A stretch of DNA of 64,000 bases from Actinomyces weissii (lineage in GTDB: Bacteria > Actinomycetota > Actinomycetes > Actinomycetales > Actinomycetaceae): contig NZ_CP066802.1 in assembly GCF_016598775.1 (NCBI RefSeq), positions 186,001 through 250,000 of the forward strand, written 5' to 3'. The notes under the pieces were generated by a model. The model saw only the letters and a list, made by a program, of their open reading frames with translations. It ran no database searches and was not told the origin of the DNA. Positions 17,429 to 26,118 of this stretch are shown here, piece by piece (the first letter of the stretch is position 1; each line of letters opens with the position of its first letter). The position numbers and the translations under genes are program-made.

Positions 17429-17851
17429 TCAGCGTCCTGTACGCAGGGGGCGCAGCCGGGTGGTCGGCAGGCGCAGTTCGATGCCGTCGATGAGGTTCAC
17501 GGCCTTGGCGACCTTGGCGGACAGGTCGTCTACGGTCCGGGCCACGACCACACGATCGCGGTGGATCTCCCGGATCCTGACCCGCACCCAGCCAGCCCTG
17601 CCTGGAGCCTCGTCCTCCTCCTGAAGCAGCCAGTCCTCCGCCAGGAGGCGCAGGCCGATCTCGTCCAGGACGGCCTCGGCCTCATCGAGGTCCATGGCCT
17701 CGCCTCTGCGGAGCCACAGCCGGTCATAAGGGATGAAGCGGCCGTCGTCAGTGAGCTCGATGTAGCCCACGTGCTCGCCGTCCTCCCGGCGCAGGTGCTC
17801 GAAGACGTTCTCGCGGAGCGGGTGGCTTTCCTGCCGGGATGGGTGGCTCAT
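17429..17851 (-). CDS. Conserved hypothetical protein
   Basis: A 140-residue acidic protein, not assigned to a named family. It reads as a compact domain of strands around 'VGYIELTDDGRFIPYDRLW', a helix rich in Glu/Asp (about 52-75), then 'GWVRVRIREIHRDRVVVA' and a C-terminal helix. The end is Arg-rich. It is divergent from dnaK, with 216 bp between the starts; that interval holds the HAIR boxes. Confidence 0.7.
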   Translation of the reverse strand: MSHPSRQESHPLRENVFEHLRREDGEHVGYIELTDDGRFIPYDRLWLRRGEAMDLDEAEAVLDEIGLRLLAEDWLLQEEDEAPGRAGWVRVRIREIHRDRVVVARTVDDLSAKVAKAVNLIDGIELRLPTTRLRPLRTGR

Positions 17852-17965
17852 GCCTGTAAGGCTACTGGTGCAGCGGGCCGGGCTGACGGTGGCGGGCGTC
17901 CCGTCTGCACCACCGCGAAGTGGTGCAGGTCACGCGGCAGTCGGAATGAAAACGCCCCCAATGAG

Positions 17966-17986
17966 GTTGAGCCAGTCAGACTCAAG
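17966..17986. promoter_or_regulatory. HAIR box 1 (HspR operator) of the dnaK operon
   Basis: GTTGAGC, seven bases, ACTCAAG matches the HspR inverted repeat CTTGAGT-N7-ACTCAAG, with the right arm perfect and the left arm differing at two positions. It lies just upstream of the -35 hexamer. Confidence 0.88.
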
Positions 17987-17993
17987 GTTGAAG

Positions 17994-18022
17994 TTGACAG
18001 GCTCTGACTCAACCACAATCCT
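17994..18022 (+). promoter_or_regulatory. dnaK operon promoter
   Basis: TTGACA (17994-17999) and AATCCT (18017-18022) are 17 bp apart. The promoter is bracketed by two HAIR boxes, and the second overlaps the -10, so HspR binding should block initiation. A further half-site, GACTCAA, lies in the spacer. Confidence 0.75.
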
Positions 18023-18040
18023 GAGTGCATACGACTCAAG
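18020..18040. promoter_or_regulatory. HAIR box 2 (HspR operator) of the dnaK operon
   Basis: CCTGAGT, seven bases, ACTCAAG matches the HspR consensus at all but one position. It overlaps the -10 hexamer of the dnaK promoter. Confidence 0.9.
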
Positions 18041-18067
18041 TGTCCGACAACCAGCTAGGAGCAACAC

Positions 18068-19921
18068 ATGGCACGCGCCGTCGGTATCGACCTCGGAACC
18101 ACCAACTCCGCCATCGCCGTCCTGGAGGGTGGCGAGCCCACGATCATCCCCAACGCCGAGGGCGGGCGCACCACCCCTTCCGTGGTCGCCTTCTCCAAGT
18201 CCGGCGAGGTCCTGGTGGGTGAGGTCGCCAAGCGCCAGGCGGTCACCAACGTGGACCGCACCATCTCCTCCGTCAAGCGCCACATGGGCACTGACTGGTC
18301 GGTGAGCATCGACGACAAGAAGTACACCGCCCAGGAGATCAGCGCCCGCATCCTGGCCAAGCTCAAGGCCGACGCCGAGGCCTACCTGGGTGAGACGGTC
18401 ACCAACGCCGTCATCACCGTCCCCGCCTACTTCAACGACGCCGAGCGCCAGGCCACCAAGGAGGCCGGCACCATCGCGGGCCTGGTGGTGGACCGCATCG
18501 TCAACGAGCCCACCGCCGCGGCCCTGGCCTACGGCCTGGACAAGGGCAAGGAGGACGAGCTGATCCTGGTCTTCGACCTGGGTGGCGGCACCTTCGACGT
18601 GTCCCTGCTGGAGGTCGGCAAGGACGAGGACGGCTTCTCCACCATCCAGGTGCGCGCCACCAACGGCGACAACCGCCTGGGCGGCGACGACTGGGACGCC
18701 CGCATCGTCGACTGGCTGGTCAAGCAGGTCAAGGACAAGAACGGCGTGGACCTGGCCAAGGACAAGATCGCCATGCAGCGCCTCAAGGACGCCGCCGAGC
18801 AGGCCAAGAAGGAGCTCTCCAGCGCGATGAGCACCAACATCAACCTGCAGTACCTGTCCATGAGCGAGGCCGGGCCCGTGCACCTGGACGAGAAGCTCAC
18901 CCGCGCCCAGTTCGAGGAGATGACCGCCGACCTGCTGGCACGCACCAAGGTGCCCTTCCACAACGTCATCAAGGACGCCGGGGTGCAGCTCTCCGAGATC
19001 GACCACGTGGTCCTGGTGGGCGGCTCCACCCGTATGCCCGCGGTCTCCGAGGTGGTGCGTGAGCTCACCGGCGGCAAGGAGCCCAACAAGGGCGTCAACC
19101 CTGACGAGGTCGTGGCCGTCGGCGCCTCCCTGCAGGCGGGTGTCATCCAGGGCGACCGCAAGGACGTGCTGCTGATCGACGTCACCCCCCTGTCCCTGGG
19201 CATCGAGACCAAGGGCGGGGTCATGACCCGCCTGATCGAGCGCAACACGGCCATCCCGACCAAGCGCTCCGAGGTGTTCTCCACCGCTGAGGACAACCAG
19301 CCCTCCGTGCTGATCCAGGTCTACCAGGGTGAGCGCGAGTTCGCCCGCGACAACAAGCCGCTGGGCACCTTCGAGCTCACCGGTATCGCCCCCGCGCCCC
19401 GGGGCGTCCCGCAGATCGAGGTGTCCTTCGACATCGACGCCAACGGCATCGTCCACGTCTCCGCTAAGGACCGTGGCACCGGCAAGGAGCAGTCCATGAC
19501 CATCTCGGGCGGCTCGGCCCTGCCCAAGGAGGACATCGACCGCATGGTCAAGGAGGCTGAGGCCCACGCCGAGGAGGACAAGAAGCGTCGCGAGGAGGCT
19601 GAGACCCGCAACGCCGCCGAGCAGCAGGCCTACTCCATCGAGAAGCTGCTCAAGGACAACAAGGACAAGCTGCCCGAGGACGTCCACTCCGAGGTCTCCG
19701 GCGCGGTCGACGAGCTGAAGAAGGCCCTGGAGGGCACGGACATCGAGCCCGTCAAGGCCGCCCAGGAGAAGCTCGGCACGGTGGCGCAGAAGGTCGGCGA
19801 GGCCCTGTACGCCTCCGAGCAGGCCGCCCAGGCCGCTGGTGAGACGGCCCCGCAGGAGGCCCCCGCCGCGGAGGACGACATCGTGGACGCCGAGATCATC
19901 GACGACGAGGACTCCAAGTGA
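18068..19921 (+). CDS. dnaK: Hsp70 chaperone DnaK
   Basis: A 617-residue ATP-dependent chaperone. The nucleotide-binding domain has '[12 protein letters not shown]' (6-17), '[15 protein letters not shown]' and '[16 protein letters not shown]'. The substrate domain contains '[14 protein letters not shown]', and the lid ends in the acidic EEVD-like tail '[12 protein letters not shown]' typical of actinobacterial DnaK. AGCTAGGAGCAAC precedes the ATG. It is the first gene of the operon with grpE, dnaJ and hspR, controlled by HspR through two HAIR boxes. In actinobacteria DnaK also acts as HspR co-repressor. Confidence 0.99.
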   Translation: MARAVGIDLGTTNSAIAVLEGGEPTIIPNAEGGRTTPSVVAFSKSGEVLVGEVAKRQAVTNVDRTISSVKRHMGTDWSVSIDDKKYTAQEISARILAKLKADAEAYLGETVTNAVITVPAYFNDAERQATKEAGTIAGLVVDRIVNEPTAAALAYGLDKGKEDELILVFDLGGGTFDVSLLEVGKDEDGFSTIQVRATNGDNRLGGDDWDARIVDWLVKQVKDKNGVDLAKDKIAMQRLKDAAEQAKKELSSAMSTNINLQYLSMSEAGPVHLDEKLTRAQFEEMTADLLARTKVPFHNVIKDAGVQLSEIDHVVLVGGSTRMPAVSEVVRELTGGKEPNKGVNPDEVVAVGASLQAGVIQGDRKDVLLIDVTPLSLGIETKGGVMTRLIERNTAIPTKRSEVFSTAEDNQPSVLIQVYQGEREFARDNKPLGTFELTGIAPAPRGVPQIEVSFDIDANGIVHVSAKDRGTGKEQSMTISGGSALPKEDIDRMVKEAEAHAEEDKKRREEAETRNAAEQQAYSIEKLLKDNKDKLPEDVHSEVSGAVDELKKALEGTDIEPVKAAQEKLGTVAQKVGEALYASEQAAQAAGETAPQEAPAAEDDIVDAEIIDDEDSK

Positions 19922-20547
19922 GCCAGGACAGCAGCAGGCCCCACGAGGGCGAGGTCGACCCCGAGCTCGCGGAGGCGGTGGAGTCAGCCTTCGACGGCGT
20001 CAGCATGGACGCCACCGAGGCTGCCCCAGCCGCGGACGCTCCGGCCCCGGCCGACGGCGAGCCGGGCGCGGCGGAGTCCCCCGCCGAGCCCAGCGAGCTG
20101 GAGGTGGCCCAGGCCGCAGCCGCCCAGGCGGCTGAGGACCTGGCCCGGGCCCGCGCTGACCTGTACAACCTCCAGCAGGAGTACCAGGGCTTCGTGCGGC
20201 GCTCCCGGGAAGGGGCCGCGGGCCACCGCGAGGCGGGCCAGGCCGCCGTCGTGGAGTCCCTGATCCCGGTGCTGGACGAGGTCGCGCTGGCCCGCCAGCA
20301 CGGGGACCTGACAGGGCCCTTCGAGGCCGTGGCGGGCAAGCTGGAGTCCGTCCTGGGCGACAAGTTCGGCCTGGTGCGTTTCGGGGAGGTCGGGGAGGTC
20401 TTCGACCCGGCCCTGCACGAGGCGCTGATGGCTGTGGAGTCCTCCGAGGTGGAGGAGCCGACGATCTCCTTGGTCCTGCAGCCGGGCTACCGGCTGGGGG
20501 AGAAGGTGGTGCGGGCGGCCCGGGTCCAGGTGACCAACCCCGCCTGA
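19918..20547 (+). CDS. grpE: Nucleotide-exchange factor GrpE
   Basis: A 209-residue cofactor that releases ADP from DnaK. The GTG start overlaps the dnaK stop (GTGA). An acidic Ala/Pro-rich N-terminus of about 60 residues precedes the long coiled coil ('[20 protein letters not shown]') and the beta-domain containing '[17 protein letters not shown]' and '[20 protein letters not shown]'. Downstream, the operon is broken by a 419-bp gap before dnaJ, which is unusual. Confidence 0.97.
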   Translation: MSQDSSRPHEGEVDPELAEAVESAFDGVSMDATEAAPAADAPAPADGEPGAAESPAEPSELEVAQAAAAQAAEDLARARADLYNLQQEYQGFVRRSREGAAGHREAGQAAVVESLIPVLDEVALARQHGDLTGPFEAVAGKLESVLGDKFGLVRFGEVGEVFDPALHEALMAVESSEVEEPTISLVLQPGYRLGEKVVRAARVQVTNPA

Positions 20548-20562
20548 CCCACCCACCGCTCT

Positions 20563-20624
20563 CGCGAGACCGGGACATATGTACCGCGAGACCGGGACAT
20601 ATGGCTCACGAGACCGGTAAGAGC
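20563..20624. repeat. 22-bp tandem repeat, nearly three units
   Basis: CGCGAGACCGGGACATATG is followed by three variable bases and repeated at 22-bp spacing (20563 and 20585). A third, decayed unit, CACGAGACCGG, begins at 20607. It starts 16 bp after the grpE stop. ATATG inside so GC-rich a region is conspicuous. The function is unknown; protein binding or a recombination target are possibilities. Confidence 0.8.
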
Positions 20625-20631
20625 ACAACCA

Positions 20632-20671
20632 GGTGGCGCGGGCAGCCTCTGTCCGAGGGGCCCGCGCCACC
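20632..20671. terminator. 12-bp hairpin after grpE
   Basis: GGTGGCGCGGGC pairs perfectly with GCCCGCGCCACC around a 16-base loop. It lies downstream of the tandem repeat and could terminate or attenuate transcription, lowering dnaJ-hspR expression relative to dnaK-grpE. No U-run follows. Confidence 0.45.
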
Positions 20672-20966
20672 TGCCCCGCCCGCACCACGCCCGGTGGGCC
20701 GTTAGGGGCCTGGCAGGCAGAGGGTCACCGGGCCCTGGCCAGAGGGACACCAGCCCGGGCCGACAACAGGTACAGCGGCGGCGCCGCTCGGCCCGCACCA
20801 CGCCTGGTGGGAGCCCCGCCCGCACCGGCACAGGGAGGCCACCAAGCCCCTACCGCCAGCTATCAGCCACCAGGCCACCAACAGAGTCAGCCGAACCCCA
20901 ACAGAACCCCCAGCAAGCCCAAACAGGACCTTCAACAGACCCCCAGCAGACAGGAGGCGGTGACCG

Positions 20967-21989
20967 ATGGCCAGCCAGGACTGGATGACTAAGGACTTCT
21001 ACGCGGTCCTCGGCGTCAGCAAGGACGCCGACGCCGCCACCATCAAGAAGGCCTACCGCACGCTCGCCAAGAAGTACCACCCGGACCGCAACCCCGGGGA
21101 CGAGGCCGCGGCAGAGCGCTTCAAGAACATCGGCGAGGCCTACGCCGTCCTTTCTGACGAGGGTGAGCGCAAGCAGTACGACGCCATCCGCTCCATGGCC
21201 GGCGGCGGAGCCCGCTTCACCTCCGGCAGCGGTGGGGCGGGTGCCGCAGGCTTCGAGGACATCCTGTCCTCCATGTTCGGGGCCTCCTCCGCCAGCTACG
21301 GGGGTCGCCCCGGAGCCGAGCCCGACATCGACGACCTGCTGCGCATGTTCGGTGGCCAGGCCAGCCCCACCCGCAAGCACGGCCGCCCCGGCGCCTTCGA
21401 CTTCGGCTTCGGCGGCTTCGGCGGGCGCAGCCAGTCCCAGCGCGGTGCGGACGTGACCACCACCGTCACCCTCCCGCTGCGCGACGCCGTCGCCGGCACG
21501 GAGGCAGAGCTCACCGCCGACGGCCGCACCACCCGCGTGCGCATCCCCGCAGGCGTGACGGACGGCAAGCGGATCCGCCTGCGTGGCAAGGGCCGCCCCG
21601 GCAGCCACGGCGGGGAGAACGGCGACATGATCGTCACCATCAAGGTGGCGGAGCACCCCGTATACGGCTTCGACGGCGCCAACCTGACCATGACCCTGCC
21701 GGTCACGCTATCCGAGGCGGCCCTGGGGGCGGATATCGAGGTGCCGCTGCTCGACGGCGGGACCGCCCGCATGCGCGTAAAGGCCGGTACCTCCTCGGGC
21801 ACCACCATGCGGCTGCGCGGTAAGGGGCCCAAGGTGAAGGACGGCAGGCACTGCGACCTGCTGGTGACACTGGAGGTCGCCGTGCCCAAGCGCCTGTCCA
21901 AGGAGGCCAGGAAGGCGCTGGCGGACTTCGACGCCGCTATGGGGGGCACCGACCCCCGGGCGCACCTGCGTGAGGCGGCCAGCAGATGA
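20967..21989 (+). CDS. dnaJ: DnaJ co-chaperone without zinc finger (type II)
   Basis: A 340-residue J-protein that stimulates the DnaK ATPase. The J domain (about 10-75) has HPD at 38-40. A long Gly/Phe/Ala-rich linker (about 75-155) includes '[11 protein letters not shown]'. Two beta-sandwich peptide-binding domains follow, each with an 'RLRGKG' loop. The four CxxCxGxG repeats of classic DnaJ are missing; only one Cys is present. This makes it type II (CbpA-like) despite its operon position. AGGAGGCGGTGACC precedes the ATG. hspR overlaps its end by four bases. Confidence 0.95.
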   Translation: MASQDWMTKDFYAVLGVSKDADAATIKKAYRTLAKKYHPDRNPGDEAAAERFKNIGEAYAVLSDEGERKQYDAIRSMAGGGARFTSGSGGAGAAGFEDILSSMFGASSASYGGRPGAEPDIDDLLRMFGGQASPTRKHGRPGAFDFGFGGFGGRSQSQRGADVTTTVTLPLRDAVAGTEAELTADGRTTRVRIPAGVTDGKRIRLRGKGRPGSHGGENGDMIVTIKVAEHPVYGFDGANLTMTLPVTLSEAALGADIEVPLLDGGTARMRVKAGTSSGTTMRLRGKGPKVKDGRHCDLLVTLEVAVPKRLSKEARKALADFDAAMGGTDPRAHLREAASR

Positions 21990-22387
21990 GACGCACCGGT
22001 CAGGGCCTCGGCTTCCCGGCTGCTGACGCGGCTGACCGGGCGGTCTACGTGATCTCGGTGGCGGCTGACCTGGCAGGCATGCACCCCCAGACCCTGCGCC
22101 AGTACGACCGTCTGGGGCTGGTGCGTCCGGCCCGCACCTCCGGGCGGGGCCGCCGCTACTCCCAACGTGACGTCGAGCGTCTGCGCCGCGTGCAGGCCCT
22201 GAGCCAGGAGGGGGTGAACCTGGAGGGCATCAGCCGGATCCTGGAGCTGGAGCGCCAGGTGGAGCTGCTGGAGCTGGAGAACCGGGCGCTGCGGCTGCGC
22301 CAGGCGGCGGCGGAGCGCTTCTTCGCGGCTGCTGCCGACGGCGAGGTGCGGGTGGTCACCCGCCCGCCTCGGGGCCCACGCGGCTGA
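21986..22387 (+). CDS. hspR: Heat-shock repressor HspR (MerR family)
   Basis: A 133-residue repressor of the dnaK operon and clpB. The MerR-type winged helix covers about residues 18-85: '[20 protein letters not shown]', then '[20 protein letters not shown]'. A coiled coil rich in Leu/Glu follows (about 86-115), then a short basic tail. Its start overlaps the dnaJ stop (ATGA), giving autoregulation as part of the operon. Its operators are visible at 17966-17986, 18020-18040 and 31351-31371. Confidence 0.96.
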   Translation: MRRTGQGLGFPAADAADRAVYVISVAADLAGMHPQTLRQYDRLGLVRPARTSGRGRRYSQRDVERLRRVQALSQEGVNLEGISRILELERQVELLELENRALRLRQAAAERFFAAAADGEVRVVTRPPRGPRG

Positions 22388-22453
22388 CGAGGGCGGCGCC
22401 AGGGAGGCGTTGCCATGTACCCTGGTCAGGAAACCCCGTCGAAGGAAGGTACC

Positions 22454-22966
22454 ATGTCCAACCCTGTGATTCCCGGCCAGCCCTACACCCCTCAGGGTGG
22501 GACCCCTGCTCCCTCTGCGGGTTCCGCCCCGGTCTACGCCTCCTACCAGGCTGGCCAGGCGCAGCCGGGCGCCTACAGCCCCGCCCCCGGCTACCCCTCC
22601 GCCCCATCGGGCCCGGCTGCTGGTGCGCCGATGTCGGGGGCCCCGGTGCCGGGTGCCCCGGTGGCAATGGCGCCAGCAGGCCCGTCCGCTGACTCCCTGT
22701 TCACCAACCTCTTTGACACCACCCGCGTCTTCGCCCAGAAGTACGGCAATATCGTGTTGATCCTGGGGGCTGTGGGCTACCTGGGCTCGTGGTTCTTCGG
22801 GCTGATCACCAGCGGCATGCTCCTGGGTAACGACTACTCTGGCAACACGGCGGTCGTGAACTTCATCAGCCAGCTGCTGCCGGGCCTGCTGAAGGCCTGC
22901 GTGGAGCTGTTCATCCTGCGGCTGATCATTGAGATCGCCGCCAACCTCGGCAAGGACAAGAACTGA
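22454..22966 (+). CDS. DUF4282-like membrane protein
   Basis: A 170-residue protein. The first 80 residues are Pro/Ala/Gly-rich and probably disordered, like the cytoplasmic tails of many actinobacterial membrane proteins. Then come 'SLFTNLFDTTRVFAQKYG' and two long helices (about 98-122 and 140-165), matching the DUF4282 pattern. GAAGGAAGG precedes the ATG; an upstream start at 22415 has no better site. The function of the family is unknown. Confidence 0.75.
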   Translation: MSNPVIPGQPYTPQGGTPAPSAGSAPVYASYQAGQAQPGAYSPAPGYPSAPSGPAAGAPMSGAPVPGAPVAMAPAGPSADSLFTNLFDTTRVFAQKYGNIVLILGAVGYLGSWFFGLITSGMLLGNDYSGNTAVVNFISQLLPGLLKACVELFILRLIIEIAANLGKDKN

Positions 22967-23031
22967 CTGGCAGCCCTGGGGCGGGGCGGGTCGGCTCCGT
23001 CCCAGGTGCCCACCTTACGGGGGACGAGCAC

Positions 23032-23721
23032 GTGGATGACGAGCCGCTGTACGGTAAACGTGTCAGCCCCGAGGAGCTCGCCCAGATCCTGCGCGAGCAA
23101 GGTATCCAGCCGCCCCAGCCGGTGCGACGCCAGGACGTCGATGGCAGGGCCGCAGGCCGGGGCGCGAGCAGCCGCCACCGTGGAGGGCAGACGGCGGCTG
23201 CTGCCCATGAACGGCGCGCGCACGGCCGTCCTCGCAGCCGCTGGGGGCTTTTCGCACTGGGGCTGCTGACCATGCTGGTGCTGCCGATGCTGGTCTCCGT
23301 GCTCTCCGTCCAGTACGTGACGGGGGGCAGCAGCTCTGCGGCGGCGGTGGTGCCGCAGTCGGGTGAGGTGTACCTGCAGCAGGGCACCCAGGCAGGGATC
23401 TACTCCACCCAGTTCGGCTACCGCACTGTTGACTGCCAGGTCACCGGCCCGGACGGCGCGGCCGTGCTGACTACGGCTACCGGCCCCAGCGCCAACGCCA
23501 CCTTCGCGGTCCCCCGGTCAGGTCTCTACCAGGTCTCCTGCCCGGGAGCCTCCCCCTCCGCCGTGGTGCTGGTGGGGCCGGCGCTTATGGAGTCACGGCT
23601 CTGGGCGGCGGTTGTAGGCGTGCTGCTCAGCGGACTGATCGGCCTGCTGGGCCTGGGCCTGACTGTCGCAGGGATCGTGCGCGGAGTGCGGGGAGGGCGC
23701 AACAGGCGGCCTGCTGCCTGA
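23032..23721 (+). CDS. Hypothetical two-pass membrane protein
   Basis: A 229-residue protein not matched to a named family. A basic cytoplasmic N-terminus of about 70 residues includes a short helix 'SPEELAQILREQGIQ'. A first membrane helix (about 73-95) leads to a roughly 85-residue external beta-rich domain with two Cys ('DCQVTGPDG' and 'SCPGAS') that could form a disulfide. A second helix (about 195-220) precedes an Arg-rich end. The start is a GTG at 23032. Confidence 0.75.
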   Translation: MDDEPLYGKRVSPEELAQILREQGIQPPQPVRRQDVDGRAAGRGASSRHRGGQTAAAAHERRAHGRPRSRWGLFALGLLTMLVLPMLVSVLSVQYVTGGSSSAAAVVPQSGEVYLQQGTQAGIYSTQFGYRTVDCQVTGPDGAAVLTTATGPSANATFAVPRSGLYQVSCPGASPSAVVLVGPALMESRLWAAVVGVLLSGLIGLLGLGLTVAGIVRGVRGGRNRRPAA

Positions 23722-23768
23722 ACAGCCGTCACCAGGTTCTAGCAAGGGCATTTGCAAGGACATGCGCA

Positions 23769-23802
23769 GGAGGTCCCCGCACCGGCAGGTGCGGGGACCT
23801 CC
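23769..23802. terminator. Bidirectional terminator
   Basis: A perfect 15-bp stem, GGAGGTCCCCGCACC with its complement, closes a GGCA loop between convergent genes (the membrane protein ends at 23721, the antitoxin-like gene at 23851). Confidence 0.8.
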
Positions 23803-23850
23803 CCCTGACAGCTCAGGCTGAGAGCTGCTGGCGGCCCAGGCCGCAGCAGG

Positions 23851-24030
23851 TCACTGACCGATAGCCTTGTCGGCGGCGTCGCGGGCGGCGTCGATCTTGT
23901 CGTCGAACTTGCCGCCGGTGACCTTCTTGGCCAGGCCTCCGGCCGCGTCGAGCGCCTTGTCGGTGGCGGTCTCGATCTTCTCGGCGTCAACGAGCTCTGC
24001 AGCCTTGTTCTTCAGGTCCTCAAGTCCCAT
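23851..24030 (-). CDS. Small MT0933-like (antitoxin-type) protein
   Basis: A 59-residue charged helical protein beginning MGLEDLKNKAAELVDAEKIE and containing 'ALDAAGGLAKKVTGGKFDDK'. The Ala/Lys/Asp pattern and length resemble the MT0933-like antitoxin family (mycobacterial Rv0909-type) and related small CsbD-like stress proteins. AAAGGGGAGC precedes the ATG. No toxin gene is adjacent, so a toxin-antitoxin role is doubtful and a stress-protein role is equally possible. The strong terminator lies 48 bp beyond its stop. Confidence 0.75.
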   Translation of the reverse strand: MGLEDLKNKAAELVDAEKIETATDKALDAAGGLAKKVTGGKFDDKIDAARDAADKAIGQ

Positions 24031-24141
24031 GTTGCTCCCCTTTCGTCGGGTGACGGCGCGCCGGCTGGCAGCCCGTCTCCCGCAAATCGTCTCAGGACAG
24101 GTGCGAGCCTGCCAAGCCGCGAAGGCTGGTTAGGGGCCTTG

Positions 24142-24870
24142 TCAGCGCAGGGAGGAAAGGATCGTCTCCTTCAGGCTGTCCTGCGTGGACTTCTCCCCCG
24201 TGGTAATGGCCATCTGGGCGTACTCGCCTGACTCCGTGGGCACCGTGAGCAGCAGGCCGTTGACCTCAACGTCCTTGTCCTTCGAGGTGTAGGACAGCAG
24301 GTGGGCCTTCCCGTCAGCAACCTCCTCAGTGCTGTACTCCCCCGTCGTCACACCAGGCTGGCTGGCGAGGGCGAGCCTCATGACGGCCTCAGAGACCGGG
24401 GTGGAGGCAGGGAAGGTCTGCTTGATCACGGCGATGTTGTCCGTGAACGTTGCCTGGGAGTCGATGCGGACGACGTAGAGGTCAATCAGTTCCATCTGGG
24501 AGCGCAGGGTATCCTCGCTGATACCCGTCTGCTCGGCCAGCTGGTTGAAGTCCACCAGCGCGGTGGAGTCACCGTACAGGGGCAGCCAGTCGGCGGGCAC
24601 CGCGAAGCTCAGCTGGCTGCTGGGGGCGGTGACGATCTGGGTGCCTGGGGCGGCCTCCTTCTTGGGCCGCTCAGTCTTCTCAGTCTTCTCTGGAGTCGCA
24701 GGGGTGCTGTCGCTGTCGCTGGCGCCTTCACTGGCTGCTGCGCTGCTGGGCGAGCTGGCGGTCCTGCTGGCACCCGGTCCGGGCAGAAGCGAGCAGCCGG
24801 AGGAGAGCAGGGCCAGGGCGGTCGCGCACACCACCAGGGCTGCTCGGGGGCGAAGAGTGAATACCGACAT
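24142..24870 (-). CDS. Exported lipoprotein, paralogue of the next one
   Basis: A 242-residue lipoprotein of unknown function. The ATG at 24870 gives a signal peptide ending in the lipobox LSSGC; the longer frame upstream would hide it. A Ser/Thr/Glu/Pro-rich linker (about 30-75) leads to a globular domain starting 'SSQLSFAVPADWLPL'. The domain ends 'AQMAITTGEKSTQDSLKETI'. This layout mirrors the lipoprotein encoded 130 bp upstream, suggesting duplication. The domain recalls the PsbP/Mog1-like fold of actinobacterial lipoproteins, but that is a guess. Confidence 0.8.
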   Translation of the reverse strand: MSVFTLRPRAALVVCATALALLSSGCSLLPGPGASRTASSPSSAAASEGASDSDSTPATPEKTEKTERPKKEAAPGTQIVTAPSSQLSFAVPADWLPLYGDSTALVDFNQLAEQTGISEDTLRSQMELIDLYVVRIDSQATFTDNIAVIKQTFPASTPVSEAVMRLALASQPGVTTGEYSTEEVADGKAHLLSYTSKDKDVEVNGLLLTVPTESGEYAQMAITTGEKSTQDSLKETILSSLR

Positions 24871-25000
24871 GGGTGCTCCTTGGGTACTGGTTGAAGAGGA
24901 CTCGGGCTGCCGTCCCGCTCCTGAAGACCATAGGGAAAGTCGCAGGGCCAAGGAATGGGGCCTGCACCCCGTCCTGCAGGCTTGCGCTGAGGGCCGACCC

Positions 25001-25771
25001 TTAGCGCAGGGTGCTGGCAACTACCCCGAGCAGCTCCTCGGCGCGCTCGGTGGAGAAGGTATAGATCCGGCTGGTCACCTGGGATCCCTGGGGCCTGGGC
25101 AGGTAGGCGTGCGCGATGTACACGCCGTCGCCGGGGTTGTAGGTGACCCCGTAGTGGATGGTCCCGTTGGCAGACTCCACTGAGGAGATCTTCACGACGG
25201 TGAGCCCGTTCTCGGCGGCATAGTCGTTTATGAGCTTCTCGATGACCTCCTGGGGCAGGGGTAGCGCGATCTTGGAGCAGATCATCTGCTCACGGTAGCC
25301 TTCAGCGTTCCAGGTGGGGGCCGTGGCCATCAGGTCCATGAGAGACGTGCTGGTCTCCAGCTCGGAGGTCTCCAGGCCGGTGATCTCGGCGAGGCGCTGC
25401 TTCTCGCTGGCGTTAAAGGCGTTGAAGACCTCCCAGGAGGCTGGCACCGCGAAGGAGATGCTGGTCAGCGGCGCCTTGGCCGTCTGGTAGCCCGCTGGCG
25501 GCGTGGCTGGCGGTGCAGGCGTGTTCCTCCAGGACGCCGCCGGGCGGCTGGGCGTAGGGGTGGGCGTGGGGGACAGGGACGGCAGCGGCACTACCTCGAA
25601 GCTGCCGTGTTTGGTCGGCTTGTGCGACTCTGTCGGCTGTGCCGTGGCGGCAGCGCCTGCCGTGCTGGTGGGCTTGCTGCTGGCCTGGTGGCTCCTGCTG
25701 GCACAGGCGCTCAGAGACAGTCCCAGGCACAACAGGGAAACGGTTAGCAGGGCGGGAGGGCGACGGCGCAT
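25001..25771 (-). CDS. Exported lipoprotein, paralogue of the previous one
   Basis: A 256-residue lipoprotein with a signal peptide and lipobox LSAC near residue 23. A Pro/Thr/Ser-rich linker (about 30-95) is followed by a domain starting 'LTSISFAVPASWEVF'. The shared 'SFAVPA(S/D)W' start, a central helix with 'LIxLY/LMDLM' and the C-terminal 'YTFSTERAEELLGVVASTL' helix mark it as a paralogue of the downstream gene. The stop lies 130 bp before that gene's start, so the two may be cotranscribed. The function is unknown. Confidence 0.8.
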   Translation of the reverse strand: MRRRPPALLTVSLLCLGLSLSACASRSHQASSKPTSTAGAAATAQPTESHKPTKHGSFEVVPLPSLSPTPTPTPSRPAASWRNTPAPPATPPAGYQTAKAPLTSISFAVPASWEVFNAFNASEKQRLAEITGLETSELETSTSLMDLMATAPTWNAEGYREQMICSKIALPLPQEVIEKLINDYAAENGLTVVKISSVESANGTIHYGVTYNPGDGVYIAHAYLPRPQGSQVTSRIYTFSTERAEELLGVVASTLR

Positions 25772-26118
25772 TTGGGCCTCCGTAGTTCAGGGGCAGGGTC
25801 TGGCAGGTGCTAGGGACTGTGCAGGTGCCAGGTGGGCCCCATGTTAGACCGGTCGCAGAGCCGCAAGATCGCACATGGGTAGCCCTCTCCAGCCAGACGG
25901 ACGCTCCCCCGCTAGGGGGAGACGACGTCGCGGCGGTCAGCCTGCGGCAGGAGGCGTGCTGCAGCAGGGCCGAATAGTGTGGGGAGGCGCCGACGGTGCA
26001 CGCGTGCTGGCGCCGACCACCCGCCCGCACCGCGTGCTTCTGACTGTGCGGCCGCACAGCCTCAGCCGTGCGGCCACCCTCCCCGCACAAGACCCTTAAG
26101 GCAGAAGGACCTGGACAG
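25772..26118. promoter_or_regulatory. lysX upstream region with palindromes
   Basis: A 347-bp divergent gap between a lipoprotein gene and lysX. It holds a perfect 16-bp palindrome, CTGTGCGGCCGCACAG (26044-26059), about 60 bp before the lysX start, with a half-copy CCGTGCGG following. A CTCCCCC/GGGGGAG hairpin lies at 25904-25921. The palindrome is a good candidate operator for the lysX operon. No -35/-10 pair is convincing. Confidence 0.45.

Larger units (their letters stand above)
20548..20966. other. 419-bp gap between grpE and dnaJ
   Basis: No gene is called. A 119-codon plus-strand frame (20633-20992) is Pro/Ala/Gln-rich, overlaps dnaJ and lacks any domain. The stretch contains the 22-bp tandem repeat and the 12-bp hairpin listed separately. 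The last 100 bp before dnaJ are unusually A/C-rich (repeated CCAACAG/CCCCAGCA-type strings), consistent with an unstructured leader or a mini-satellite remnant. Confidence 0.6.

Noticed and set aside
20563..20624. CRISPR array
   Set aside because: Repeats are directly tandem at 22 bp with no spacers, and no cas genes are in the window.
20633..20992. 119-codon plus-strand frame before dnaJ
   Set aside because: Low-complexity Pro/Ala/Gln composition, starts inside a hairpin and overlaps the dnaJ start.
23851..24030. Toxin-antitoxin pair
   Set aside because: The small protein resembles an antitoxin-type family, but no adjacent toxin-like gene is present; it was kept only as a single small protein.
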